The translations under genes and the position numbers were made by a program. A DNA stretch of 64,000 nt from Lachnocurva sp029100405 (GTDB lineage Bacteria > Bacillota > Clostridia > Lachnospirales > Lachnospiraceae), in assembly GCA_046263755.1 (NCBI GenBank), contig JBJYZC010000010.1, forward strand, positions 39,799 to 103,798. Direction: 5' to 3'. Positions 49,820-59,031 of the stretch are shown piece after piece. The notes below the pieces were generated by a model. It was not told the DNA's origin, searched no databases, and saw nothing but the letters and a program-made list of their open reading frames with translations. The first letter of the stretch is position 1. The number at the start of each line of letters is the position of its first letter.

Positions 49820-52549
49820 TTGAGTAAGTTACTTTTAATCGATGGACACAGCATTCTAAACCGGGCTTATTATGGCCTTCCGGATCTTACCAATTCCAAG
49901 GGCCAGCATACCAATGCGGTCTATGGCTTCTTAAATATGATGTTTAAGTACATAGATACCGAGAAACCGGATCATTTTGCTGTTGCTTTTGATGTCTCGG
50001 CACCGACCTTCCGCCATGAGATGTACAAGGAATATAAGGGAACCCGTCATCCCATGGATCCGGAACTGAAGGAACAGGTCCCTATGATCCAGGAGATGCT
50101 TATGGCCATGGATGTGCCCATCGTAAAGAAGGCCGGCCTGGAAGCGGATGACATCTTAGGTACCCTGTCTGTTCAGGCGGAGCAGGCCGGATACGAAGTG
50201 ACCATTGTTTCCGGCGACCGGGATCTCTTGCAGCTGGCTACAGATCATGTCAAGATCTCCATTCCGAAGACCAAGAAGACCGGGACGGAGATCGAAGACT
50301 ACTATGCCAAGGATGTTCTGGCTTCCAAGGGTGTAACACCGCAGGAATTCATCGATGTCAAGGCCCTCTGGGGAGACACGGCAGATAATATCCCCGGCGT
50401 TCCTTCCATCGGTGAAAAGACGGCGACTGCCATTATTCAGTCCTATCAGACGGTAGAGAATGCTTATGCTCATATTGATGAGATCAAACCTCCCAGGGCA
50501 AAAAAGAATCTGCAGGAATATTACGATCAGGCCATTTTGTCGAAAAAACTGGCAACCATCAACACCAAAGCGGACGTGGAACTTACTTTGGAGGATGCTG
50601 TCCTGGGAGATCTCTATACGAAAAGGGCATTTGAACTTTGCAGAGAATGGGACTTTAAAAACTTCCTTCCCCGTTTTTCACAAGGCTCTGTGTCAACAGA
50701 AAAACTGGAAGAAAAGGTTCGTTTCATCGAAAGCCCCAAAGACTTTCAACAAGTTCTGGATCACTTACGTTCTCTTCCGGAAAAGAAGAGCATTGGTCTA
50801 CATTTCATGCAGTGGGAGAAAAGGATCCGGATCTTCGCCCTGTCGGACGGGGAGAAGGCCTGGGTTTTGGTCCCAGAGGCCGGCATGGACCTTGGAATGG
50901 CAGTGGCGGAAGGCTGGCAGGGGATTTCGGGCTTGAGCTGTGACAAGCTTCTGGAAGGGACCGAAAGCTTACGGAAAGACCACCTTCTTTCCATGGAAGA
51001 TGTCAAGGAGTATCAGAACCTTTTCAAGGAAACGGCGAGCGAGAGACTTAGCCTTGGGAAGATGGACTATCATTCCTTTTTTGATTGCGGGGTGGCTGCA
51101 TATTTATTAGATCCTTTGCAATCAGCCTATCCCATGGATGAAATCGCAAAGAATTTCCTGGATCTTACCGTACCGTCTCTTGAGGAGACGCTGGGACAGA
51201 CCAAACTGGCCAAGGCTATGGATCCGGCGGATGGCAGCCGGGTCGGGGATCTCATGAAAATGACGGCACTGTCCGCTCTGGCAGCTGCCCGGGCACCGGA
51301 GATCCTGGAGAAGAAATTGGAGGAAGTCGGAGCGGAAGATCTCTATCGAAAGATTGAGCTGCCCCTGATCTTCACCTTATCGGATATGGAAAAACTCGGC
51401 ATGGAGATGGACCGGGATTCTTTGCTTGTCTACGGGCAGGTTCTTGAGAAGGAAATGAAAGGTCTGGAGAGCCGGATCTATGAAGAGGCGGGAGAAATAT
51501 TTAATATCAATTCTCCGAAGCAGCTGTCGACCATTCTTTTTGAAAAGATGGCCATTCCGGGCGGAAAGAAGACCAAGACCGGTTTTTCAACGGCTGCGGA
51601 TGTCCTGGAACGGCTGGCTCCCTGGAATCCGATCATTGCCCATATCCTGGATTATCGAAAATACAGTAAGCTGAAGTCGACTTATGTGGATGGCTTGTCG
51701 GAATGTCTGGCAGAGGATGGAAGAGTACATTCGACCTTTCAGCAAAAGGTGACGGCAACCGGACGAATTTCCAGTACCAATCCCAATCTGCAGAATATAC
51801 CGGTTCGTATGGAGCTTGGAAAGAAGATCCGGAAAGTTTTCCATCCGGCCGAGGGCTATATTTATCTGGATGCCGATTACTCGCAGATCGAGCTTCGTGT
51901 CCTGGCCCATCTGTCGGGGGACGAAAACCTGATCCGGGCTTATCAGAACGGTCAGGATATCCACCGATCCACCGCATCCTTAGTCTTCCATACCCCCTTT
52001 GATGAGGTTACGGATCTTCAGAGACGTAATGCCAAGGCGGTAAACTTTGGCATTGTTTACGGCATCTCGGCCTATGGCTTGAGCCAGGATCTTCATATTT
52101 CGCAAAAGGAAGCCAAGGAATATATCGATAATTATTATGCTGCCTATCCTAAGCTCAAGGTCTATCTGGAAGGGCTGGTGGCCTCGGCTAAGGAAAAGGG
52201 ATATGCAGAGACCCTGTTCGGCAGGAGACGGCCGATCCCGGAACTAAAGTCCAGTAACTTCATGCAGAGACAGTTCGGAGAGCGGGTGGCCATGAATTCG
52301 CCGGTTCAGGGAACGGCAGCGGATATTATAAAGATCGCCATGGTTCGTGTCCATGACCGGCTGGCTGAGGAAGGACTTTCCTCCCGTCTGGTTCTCCAGG
52401 TTCACGATGAGCTTCTGATTGAGGCAAAAAGGGAAGAATTAGAGACGGTCAAGGCCATTTTGAAGGAGGAAATGATGGGCGCAGCCCACTTGTCCGTTCC
52501 TCTGGAAATTGATATGGAAGTCGGTGAAGACTGGTTTTCCGTGCATTGA
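49820..52549 (+). CDS. polA: DNA polymerase I
   Basis: 909 residues. The 5' nuclease domain (1-290; DGHSILNRAYYG, EADDILG, GDTADNIPGVPSIGEKTA) is intact. The central 3'-5' exonuclease-like domain has lost the catalytic DxE pair (KKSIGLHFMQ where active enzymes have FDTET-like sequence), so proofreading is probably absent, as in Bacillus and Thermus enzymes. The polymerase domain has DADYSQIELR, RRNAKAVNFGIVYG and VHDELL. The start is TTG 49820 with AGGAGAG upstream. Confidence 0.96.
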   Translation: MSKLLLIDGHSILNRAYYGLPDLTNSKGQHTNAVYGFLNMMFKYIDTEKPDHFAVAFDVSAPTFRHEMYKEYKGTRHPMDPELKEQVPMIQEMLMAMDVPIVKKAGLEADDILGTLSVQAEQAGYEVTIVSGDRDLLQLATDHVKISIPKTKKTGTEIEDYYAKDVLASKGVTPQEFIDVKALWGDTADNIPGVPSIGEKTATAIIQSYQTVENAYAHIDEIKPPRAKKNLQEYYDQAILSKKLATINTKADVELTLEDAVLGDLYTKRAFELCREWDFKNFLPRFSQGSVSTEKLEEKVRFIESPKDFQQVLDHLRSLPEKKSIGLHFMQWEKRIRIFALSDGEKAWVLVPEAGMDLGMAVAEGWQGISGLSCDKLLEGTESLRKDHLLSMEDVKEYQNLFKETASERLSLGKMDYHSFFDCGVAAYLLDPLQSAYPMDEIAKNFLDLTVPSLEETLGQTKLAKAMDPADGSRVGDLMKMTALSALAAARAPEILEKKLEEVGAEDLYRKIELPLIFTLSDMEKLGMEMDRDSLLVYGQVLEKEMKGLESRIYEEAGEIFNINSPKQLSTILFEKMAIPGGKKTKTGFSTAADVLERLAPWNPIIAHILDYRKYSKLKSTYVDGLSECLAEDGRVHSTFQQKVTATGRISSTNPNLQNIPVRMELGKKIRKVFHPAEGYIYLDADYSQIELRVLAHLSGDENLIRAYQNGQDIHRSTASLVFHTPFDEVTDLQRRNAKAVNFGIVYGISAYGLSQDLHISQKEAKEYIDNYYAAYPKLKVYLEGLVASAKEKGYAETLFGRRRPIPELKSSNFMQRQFGERVAMNSPVQGTAADIIKIAMVRVHDRLAEEGLSSRLVLQVHDELLIEAKREELETVKAILKEEMMGAAHLSVPLEIDMEVGEDWFSVH

Positions 52550-52663
52550 GTCCTGGGCAGGAAGATTGATATAGGATGCATTGCCTATCATCAAAGAAAA
52601 GGAATCCTTTTGTTATAGACGTGTAAATTTTTGGCAAAAATGCTTTAAAAACTAAATTTCATC
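52550..52663 (+). other. Gap after polA with no recognised gene
   Basis: A weak inverted repeat AAAGGAATCCTTTT lies near 52598-52611 and could act as a polA terminator. Nothing else is visible before the next promoter. Confidence 0.35.
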
Positions 52664-52692
52664 TTGTAGTTTCTATCTCTGCTATTTATAAT
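52664..52692 (+). promoter_or_regulatory. Promoter of the phnDCEE operon
   Basis: TTGTAG (52664-52669), a 17-base spacer and a perfect TATAAT (52687-52692). The leader of about 100 bases has a short GGGC-ATTC-GCCC hairpin just before the ribosome binding site. Confidence 0.75.
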
Positions 52693-52802
52693 GGCTTTGT
52701 TGTCTTGCGACTGGGATCGAACCCGACAGATTCTTTTGTCCAATCAGATTGCCCAGGAGCACAATTTAGAAAGTGGGCATTCGCCCGAAATGGAGGAAAT
52801 TC

Positions 52803-53846
52803 ATGAAGAAAGTACTTGCACTTGCACTGACTGCAGCTATGTCCGTAGGTATCTTAGCCGGCTGCGGAAGTACAAAGTCCAACACATCATCGAAAAAGGA
52901 TGACAAGAATATCGACAAGCTGTCGATCGCTTTCGTTCCGTCCCGTGAACCGGATGAGATCATCACAGCTACCGAGCCTCTGAAGAATCTTCTGAAAGAC
53001 GAGCTGAAGAAGGAAGGTTACAATGTTGGTTCTGTTGATATTTCTGTAGGAACCAGCTTCGATGCAGTAGGTCAGGCCCTGGTTGCCGGCACCACTGATA
53101 TCGGTGTAATCCCGGGTTCTACCTATGTCCTTTATGATGATGGTGCAGATGTTATTCTGACTGCTACCAGAAAGGGCTTGAATAATGATTCTGATTCTGC
53201 AAAGGATTGGAATGACAATAAGCCTACGACAGCAGTTGACAAGCAGGCTACTTCTTATCGTGCTCTGATGATTGCAGGCCCTTCCGCAAAGGGTAAGGAG
53301 CTGGCTGAGAAGGTAAACAGCGGAAAGAAGCTTACCTGGGATGATTTAAACAGCGCTAACTGGTCCATCATGAGTTCTACCAGCCCGGCCGGATATGTAT
53401 ATCCGTCTCTCTGGCTGTCCAAGCATTATAAGCATAACATCACTGAGCTGTCCCATGCTGTACAGGCCGACTCCTATGGTACTGCATTCGCACAGCTGGC
53501 TTCCGGTCAGGTGGATGTTGTCTGCTGCTATGCGGATGCCCGTCGTGACTATGAAGCAAAGTGGAATGATACCTATGGCATGACCAATAAGATCTGGGAT
53601 GACACCAATGTTATCGGTGTAACTCCTGCAATCTATAACGATACCATCTCTGTATCCAAGAAGTCCCCGAACATGAGCGAAGGACTGAAAAAGGCTCTGC
53701 AGACTGCTTTCATCAATATTGCAAAGACCGATGAAGGAAAGAAAGTCATTGCCATTTATTCCCATGAGGGATATAAGATTGCAAAGTCTTCCGATTATGA
53801 TTCCGAGCGTGAAGCACAGAAGATGATCGAAAAGATGAGTAAATAA
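52803..53846 (+). CDS. phnD: Phosphate/phosphonate-type ABC transporter substrate-binding lipoprotein (PhnD family)
   Basis: 347 residues. The signal peptide ends in a clear lipobox (GILAGC, Cys about residue 20), so Lgt would lipidate it. The mature part starts IDKLSIAFVPSREPDEI, the typical PhnD opening, with the anion-binding SSTSPAGYVYP-like loop further on. Ligand may be phosphonate, phosphite or another phospho-compound. ATG 52803 has TGGAGGA upstream. A terminator-like hairpin separates it from phnC, which could lower expression of the downstream genes. Confidence 0.9.
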   Translation: MKKVLALALTAAMSVGILAGCGSTKSNTSSKKDDKNIDKLSIAFVPSREPDEIITATEPLKNLLKDELKKEGYNVGSVDISVGTSFDAVGQALVAGTTDIGVIPGSTYVLYDDGADVILTATRKGLNNDSDSAKDWNDNKPTTAVDKQATSYRALMIAGPSAKGKELAEKVNSGKKLTWDDLNSANWSIMSSTSPAGYVYPSLWLSKHYKHNITELSHAVQADSYGTAFAQLASGQVDVVCCYADARRDYEAKWNDTYGMTNKIWDDTNVIGVTPAIYNDTISVSKKSPNMSEGLKKALQTAFINIAKTDEGKKVIAIYSHEGYKIAKSSDYDSEREAQKMIEKMSK

Positions 53847-53940
53847 TAAAAGATCAGGTAAATGCGAAAGCTTCCATCTTCCTTCGGTTCGTAATGAGTA
53901 TCCGAAGGGAAAAGGACTTTTGCATTTGCTAAAAGAAAAT

Positions 53941-53968
53941 GGCGGAGATTTGTTCTCCGCCCTTTTTT
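53941..53968 (+). terminator. Terminator or attenuating hairpin between phnD and phnC
   Basis: GGCGGAG / CTCCGCC with loop ATTTGTT, then six T. It lies inside the transporter operon, suggesting unequal levels of binding protein and the membrane complex. Confidence 0.85.
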
Positions 53969-54068
53969 ATGCCGGAAAATTAGTGTAAAATATATCCGTA
54001 TGTTACGCGCATTGGTTACCATACCAATTTGTGTGGTCTGTCGTAAAAGTAGAAGAGAGAAAAAGAGT

Positions 54069-54821
54069 ATGATTCAGTTCGAGAATGTAGGTAAGAGATA
54101 TCCGAACGGTTTTCAGGGATTGAAAAATGTCAATCTGAAAATTGAACAGGGCGAATTTGTAGCCATCATCGGATTGTCCGGCGCAGGTAAGTCCACCCTG
54201 CTTCGGACCGTGAACCGTATGCATGACGTGACGGAAGGCAAGCTGACCGTTGACGGCGTCGATGTCATGACCCTGCAGGGCAAGAGCCTGCGTCAGTTCC
54301 GCCGTAAGATCGGTATGATCTTCCAGTCTTTTAATCTGATCACCAGAACCACCGTCATCAAAAATGTATTGACCGCATTTGTGCCGGACATGCCCTGGTT
54401 TCGGTCTACATTTGGAATCTATACGAAAGAAGAGAAAATGAAGGCCCTGGAATGCCTGGACAAGGTGGGCATTCTCGACAAGGCTTTTGTCCGTGCCGAT
54501 CAGCTTTCCGGCGGACAGCAGCAGCGTGTCGCTCTGGCCCGGACTCTGGCGCAGAATCCTAAGATCATTCTGGCAGACGAGCCGGTCGCTTCCCTGGATC
54601 CGATCACCGCCAAGTCTGTTATGGCAGATTTCAAGCGGATCAATGAGGAAGACAATATCACGATCCTCTTGAACATCCATCACATCGATCTGGCTCTTCA
54701 ATATGCGACTCGTGTGATTGGAATCCGTGCCGGTGAGGTGGTTTATGACGGACCTGCTTCCGAAGTAACGGATGAAGTCCTGGAGACCGTATACCGGGGT
54801 GGAAATAGGGAGGAAGCCTGA
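54069..54821 (+). CDS. phnC: Phosphonate-type ABC transporter ATP-binding protein
   Basis: 250 residues. Walker A is GLSGAGKST, the Q-loop is FQSFNLI, the signature is LSGGQQQRVALARTL and Walker B is IILADEPVASLD. The protein is closest in style to PhnC. ATG 54069 is preferred over the earlier in-frame ATG 54000 because the intervening residues are not ABC-like. The gene couples to phnE with a 2-base gap. Confidence 0.93.
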   Translation: MIQFENVGKRYPNGFQGLKNVNLKIEQGEFVAIIGLSGAGKSTLLRTVNRMHDVTEGKLTVDGVDVMTLQGKSLRQFRRKIGMIFQSFNLITRTTVIKNVLTAFVPDMPWFRSTFGIYTKEEKMKALECLDKVGILDKAFVRADQLSGGQQQRVALARTLAQNPKIILADEPVASLDPITAKSVMADFKRINEEDNITILLNIHHIDLALQYATRVIGIRAGEVVYDGPASEVTDEVLETVYRGGNREEA

Positions 54822-54823
54822 AT

Positions 54824-55645
54824 ATGAGTCTGTATGATAAGATCTTTCGCCCGAAGGAATATAAACTCCCGAACGGTAAAGTTGTTGCCCAGAAGCGGTC
54901 CCGGGCTCCTCTTGTCTGGGCGGTCATCATTGCAATGACCATTCTCTCAGTCAAGATCACGGGATTCAGCTTTGCAATTCTTTCGAAGAATATGGGAAAT
55001 TTCTGGTCCATGCTGGGATCCATGTTCCCGCCGGATACCAAATACATGGCTAAGGTCTGGGGACCTCTTCTGGATACCATCAAGATGTCCCTTCTCGGAT
55101 CCTTTGTGGGATCTGTGCTTGTCGTTCCTTTTGCCTTCTTAGCCAGCAGTAATGTCGTAAAGAATCGTGTCGTCAATGCGATCACGAAACTTTTCTTAAG
55201 TATTGTTCGTACTCTGCCGACCTTGGTCATTGCTCTGGTTGCTACGAATATCTGGGGCCTTGGAACCATCGCCGGTTCTATTGCCATCGGCGTTTTCTCT
55301 TTCGCTTATATCGGAAAGATCCTCTATGAAGAGATCGAAACGGCCGACATGGGCTCCTTCGAAGCCATGGAAGCCATGGGCTGCACGAAGAGCCAGGCTT
55401 TCCGCAAGGCCATCATTCCTCAGGTCATGCCGGTTTATCTGTCCCAGTCCCTTTTCAACTTCGAAGGAAATGTCCGTTATGCTGCGATCTTAGGTTATGT
55501 CGGAGCCGGCGGTCTGGGACTGATCTTAAATGAACGAGTTGCATGGAGAGCTTATCCAAGCGTTGGAATGATCCTGGTTGCCCTCTATGTCACAGTTTTC
55601 ATCATTGAAACCATCAGCCGGGCCATCCGTAAGCGGCTTGTCTAA
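54824..55645 (+). CDS. phnE: Phosphonate-type ABC transporter permease 1
   Basis: 273 residues with five or six membrane helices. The EAA-like loop is FEAMEAMGCTKSQAFRKAIIPQVMP, and the end of the protein has the LGYVGAGGLG motif of PhnE proteins. It pairs with the next gene to form a heterodimeric channel. Confidence 0.92.
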   Translation: MSLYDKIFRPKEYKLPNGKVVAQKRSRAPLVWAVIIAMTILSVKITGFSFAILSKNMGNFWSMLGSMFPPDTKYMAKVWGPLLDTIKMSLLGSFVGSVLVVPFAFLASSNVVKNRVVNAITKLFLSIVRTLPTLVIALVATNIWGLGTIAGSIAIGVFSFAYIGKILYEEIETADMGSFEAMEAMGCTKSQAFRKAIIPQVMPVYLSQSLFNFEGNVRYAAILGYVGAGGLGLILNERVAWRAYPSVGMILVALYVTVFIIETISRAIRKRLV

Positions 55646-55657
55646 GGAGGAAGCAGA

Positions 55658-56464
55658 ATGAACGAACGTATAGAAAAGGCCTACGCTTCCCGTCCGCGGA
55701 AGTGGGTCTGGTATCTGACCATAGTTGTGATCGTAGCGATCCTTTTGATCTGGAGCGGCCGGTCCATGGAAAGCAGCGGCACCACCCAAAACGGAGCCAA
55801 GATTGCCGGTAATATCCTTTCCGGCATCATCCATCCGGATCTTTCGCTTTTCAATATGACAAAGCAGGGCATCCCTTATCTCCTTCTGGAGACGATTTGT
55901 ATCGCCTTCCTGGGAACGGTTGTGGGCGCCATTATATCCATTCCTTTTGCTTTCCTGACGGCACAGAATCTGGTTCCAAAGCCCATCGCCTTTATCGGTC
56001 GTCTGATCGTTATGGCCATCCGAACCATTCCGTCTCTGATTTACGGGCTCATGTTCGTTGCTGTGACCGGTCCCGGCCCTTTTGCAGGACTTCTGACCAT
56101 GTCCCTCTGTTCGGTCGGCATGGTTTCAAAAATGTATACCGAGGCCATCGAGGATCTGGATACGAAGGTCCTGGAATCATTGGATGCAGCAGGATGTACC
56201 ACCTGGCAGAAGATCCGTCATGGGATCCTTCCGCAGCTGGCTCCGAATTTTGCATCTACAGCGATCTACCGATTTGATATCAACCTTCGAGATGCTACCG
56301 TTCTCGGCCTGGTAGGAGCCGGAGGTATCGGTGCTCCGCTGATTTTCGCTATGCAGTCTTACCGCTGGCATGAGGCAGGAGCGATTCTTCTAGGACTTGT
56401 GATCCTGGTTTTGATCGTAGAATTCATTTCTACAAGGATACGTGTCAAGCTGACGAGAGGCTGA
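55658..56464 (+). CDS. phnE: Phosphonate-type ABC transporter permease 2
   Basis: 268 residues, paralogous to the preceding permease: LESLDAAGCTTWQKIRHGILPQ as the EAA loop and LGLVGAGGIG near the end. GGAGGAAG precedes the ATG. It is the last transporter gene; no phosphonate-degrading genes (C-P lyase, phosphonatase) are seen around it. Confidence 0.92.
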   Translation: MNERIEKAYASRPRKWVWYLTIVVIVAILLIWSGRSMESSGTTQNGAKIAGNILSGIIHPDLSLFNMTKQGIPYLLLETICIAFLGTVVGAIISIPFAFLTAQNLVPKPIAFIGRLIVMAIRTIPSLIYGLMFVAVTGPGPFAGLLTMSLCSVGMVSKMYTEAIEDLDTKVLESLDAAGCTTWQKIRHGILPQLAPNFASTAIYRFDINLRDATVLGLVGAGGIGAPLIFAMQSYRWHEAGAILLGLVILVLIVEFISTRIRVKLTRG

Positions 56465-56554
56465 AATCAAACTCTTTAAAAAAGATACGAGAGACAGAGA
56501 AATTTCCGAATTTCCGATCAAAATTAAGACTTTGCATTCAGAACATCCGGCAGG

Positions 56555-56589
56555 ATCCGGAAGAAGGGAGACCTTCTTCCGGATTTTTT
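56555..56589 (+). terminator. Intrinsic terminator of the phn transporter operon
   Basis: A 13-bp stem ATCCGGAAGAAGG / CCTTCTTCCGGAT, loop GAGA, then a run of T. Confidence 0.93.
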
Positions 56590-56685
56590 GAAATGGAATC
56601 GGATGCAGATCGCCAGTGAAATTCGGATGGAAAATGAAGATGGGACAGAGTTTGTCCACGGATGCAAACAAATAAGGGAATTGTT

Positions 56686-58296
56686 ATGACGAAAAAATTT
56701 GATATTTATTTTACAAGTGACTGCCATGGGAAGATTATGCCGGTGGATTATGCCAGTGGGGAGAGAAAGGCCTGCGGCCTGTTAAATCTGTCCGAACAGA
56801 TCGAGAAAAGCGGGAATACCCTGGTTTTGGATGGGGGCGACAATCTGCAAGGATCTCCCTTTTTGACCTATTATCTGGAACATGCATCTTCTTTTTCCTT
56901 TCATCCTTGTGCGGAGGGATTCAATGCCTGTGGTTTGGATGCCTATACGCTTGGAAATCATGACTTTAATTTTGACTATGATGCGATTGCGGCTTTTGCA
57001 GGAGCTATGAAAGCGGATCTGATCTGTGCCAATGTCGAGGACCTGGGAGGAAAACTTTCCATCAAAAAATGGGAGATCCGGACACTGGAAAATGGTCTTC
57101 GGATCGGCCTGACCGGTGCGGTAACAGGTCATGTCAATGTCTGGGAGAAGAAGGAACACTTAGAAAAACTCCGGGTCACAGATCCCGTGTCGGCTTTGAA
57201 AGAGGCATTGGATGAGATGAAGGATCTCTGCGATGTCACGGTCTGCATTTATCACGGGGGTTATGAGGAAGCAATGGATGGGAGCCATAAGCTCTTGTCG
57301 GATTCGACCGAGAACCAGGCCTGCCGCATTGCCCGGGAGACTTCTTTCGATATCCTTTTGACCGGCCATCAGCATATGGCAGTGGAGGGCTTGGATCTCT
57401 ATGGGACCTGGACCGTTCAGCCACCGGCCAATGCCGAGAAATTCATTCATCTTTGCGGAGAAGTGGATGGGAAAGGAACTGTCTCTGTCACATCGAAGCT
57501 TCTGCCTGTGGGAGATAAGACCCGAAGGGATATCTATGAAAAGCTCCTTCCCCTGGAAGATCTGACCGAAGAATGGCTGGATCAGCCTATCGGCTCCTTT
57601 GAAGAGGAATTGACGCCGGAAGCCAAACTGGACTGCGCTCTCTACGGAAGCAAGGTCGCACGCTTTTTCAATGCCGTGCAGTTTTCTTCCATCAATGGCC
57701 GGGGTGATATGATTCATGATGGTCAAAGCCATGGAGATCGTGGCAATGGAGAGGATCCTTCAAGGATTTATGCAGACATCTCTGCAGTAAGCCTTGGGAA
57801 TCAGCCGATCGGATTTCCAAAGGAAGTCAGTATCCGCGATGTCTATACAGCTTATCCTTTTGCCAATAATACTGTGGTAAAAAGGATCAGCGGAGCGGAT
57901 CTTAGGAAAGCTTTGGAACGCTGTGCGACATATCTTGATCTGGATTCGGAGGGCAGGCCCTATATTTCCGATGTCTTCATGAAACCCAAGGTCGAGCATT
58001 ATAATTATGACTTTTATGCAGGGATCGATTATGCATTCGATTTGAGAAAGCCTCGTGGAGAAAGGGTCGTAAGACTTTGCCGCCTGGATGGAAGTCCGAT
58101 TGCAAAAGAAGATCAACTGAACCTTGTGACCAGCGATTATCGGGCCACGGGAACCGGCGGATATGAGATGATCGGCCGTTGCCCAACCGTCTATACCGGC
58201 GCGGATAATGTGCAGGATCTGATCATTGATTATATTAGAAATCACAAACCGGTGCAGATCATGGATAATGTAAGGTTCCGGGTGATTTACGAATAA
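56686..58296 (+). CDS. 5'-nucleotidase / 2',3'-cyclic phosphodiesterase-like metallophosphatase
   Basis: 536 residues. Metallophosphatase motifs in order: DCHG (near residue 12), GGDNLQGS, GNHDFN, YHGGYE and GHQH; the C-terminal 5'-nucleotidase substrate domain begins near residue 330 and includes YRATGTGGYEM. Unlike UshA-type relatives there is no signal peptide, so it should be cytoplasmic unless an unseen start adds one. ATG 56686 has AAGGGA upstream. Its position after the phosphonate-type transporter hints at handling of imported phosphate esters, which is inference. Confidence 0.88.
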   Translation: MTKKFDIYFTSDCHGKIMPVDYASGERKACGLLNLSEQIEKSGNTLVLDGGDNLQGSPFLTYYLEHASSFSFHPCAEGFNACGLDAYTLGNHDFNFDYDAIAAFAGAMKADLICANVEDLGGKLSIKKWEIRTLENGLRIGLTGAVTGHVNVWEKKEHLEKLRVTDPVSALKEALDEMKDLCDVTVCIYHGGYEEAMDGSHKLLSDSTENQACRIARETSFDILLTGHQHMAVEGLDLYGTWTVQPPANAEKFIHLCGEVDGKGTVSVTSKLLPVGDKTRRDIYEKLLPLEDLTEEWLDQPIGSFEEELTPEAKLDCALYGSKVARFFNAVQFSSINGRGDMIHDGQSHGDRGNGEDPSRIYADISAVSLGNQPIGFPKEVSIRDVYTAYPFANNTVVKRISGADLRKALERCATYLDLDSEGRPYISDVFMKPKVEHYNYDFYAGIDYAFDLRKPRGERVVRLCRLDGSPIAKEDQLNLVTSDYRATGTGGYEMIGRCPTVYTGADNVQDLIIDYIRNHKPVQIMDNVRFRVIYE

Positions 58297-58311
58297 GAAG
58301 TGGGAAAAGAT

Positions 58312-58905
58312 ATGCATTTTATTGGAATTACAGGCGGTGTCGGCGCCGGGAAAAGTTTTATTCTGGATCATCTGAGAGATCGGTATGGGGCTTATGTCCT
58401 TCGAACGGATGAATCAGCACAGGAACTTATGCTGCCGGGCCATGCCCTGCATAGAAAGCTTATGGAAAATCTGCCGGCATCCTGTTTCCGACCGGATGGA
58501 CAGATTGATAAGAAGGCAATGGCAGACTGGATGTATGCGGATCAGAGCCGGATCGAGAAAGTCAACGGCCTGGTCCATCCCGCGGTCATTCAGGAGGTAC
58601 TGAGACAGAAGGATCTCCTTTTAAAGAAGGGATGCCCTTATTTCTTTGTGGAATCGGCCCTTTTATTAGGGTCCGGTCTGGATTTACTTCTCGATGAGTG
58701 CTGGTATATCTATACTTCAGAAGAGATCCGCCGCAGCCGCCTGAAAGACAGCCGGGGCTATTCCGATGCTAAGATCACATCCATTTTCAAGGCACAGTTA
58801 GCGGAAGAAGAGTTTCGGAAGCAGTGTTCCCTTGTCATCAACAATAACGGTTCCCGGGAAGAAACGTTAATGGAGATCGATCGGGCCATGCATCGCCTGC
58901 AATAG
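58312..58905 (+). CDS. coaE: Dephospho-CoA kinase
   Basis: 197 residues. Last enzyme of CoA synthesis. The P-loop GGVGAGKS is at the N-terminus, followed by the family's DE/LMLPGH-like region and the Arg-rich lid (RRSRLKDSRGYSD). An in-frame GTG (58300) is possible, but ATG 58312 is better spaced from GTGGGA. It follows the nucleotidase by 15 bases and may be co-transcribed. Confidence 0.9.
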   Translation: MHFIGITGGVGAGKSFILDHLRDRYGAYVLRTDESAQELMLPGHALHRKLMENLPASCFRPDGQIDKKAMADWMYADQSRIEKVNGLVHPAVIQEVLRQKDLLLKKGCPYFFVESALLLGSGLDLLLDECWYIYTSEEIRRSRLKDSRGYSDAKITSIFKAQLAEEEFRKQCSLVINNNGSREETLMEIDRAMHRLQ

Positions 58906-59031
58906 GCCTACACGAATTTGAAAAATGAGATATAATAATACATAAGTATTCAAATTACCTTTCGCATCTGCACGAAAGGACGGTTTACTTTTAAGAACCG
59001 ACATGAGACAGTATTAATAACCGGAGCTTTC

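Noticed and set aside
52709..52765. tRNA-like T-arm on the minus strand (GGGTTCGATCCC)
   Set aside because: No matching acceptor stem, D-arm or full T-stem could be folded around it, and it lies in the leader of the PhnD-type gene. Chance similarity is more likely.
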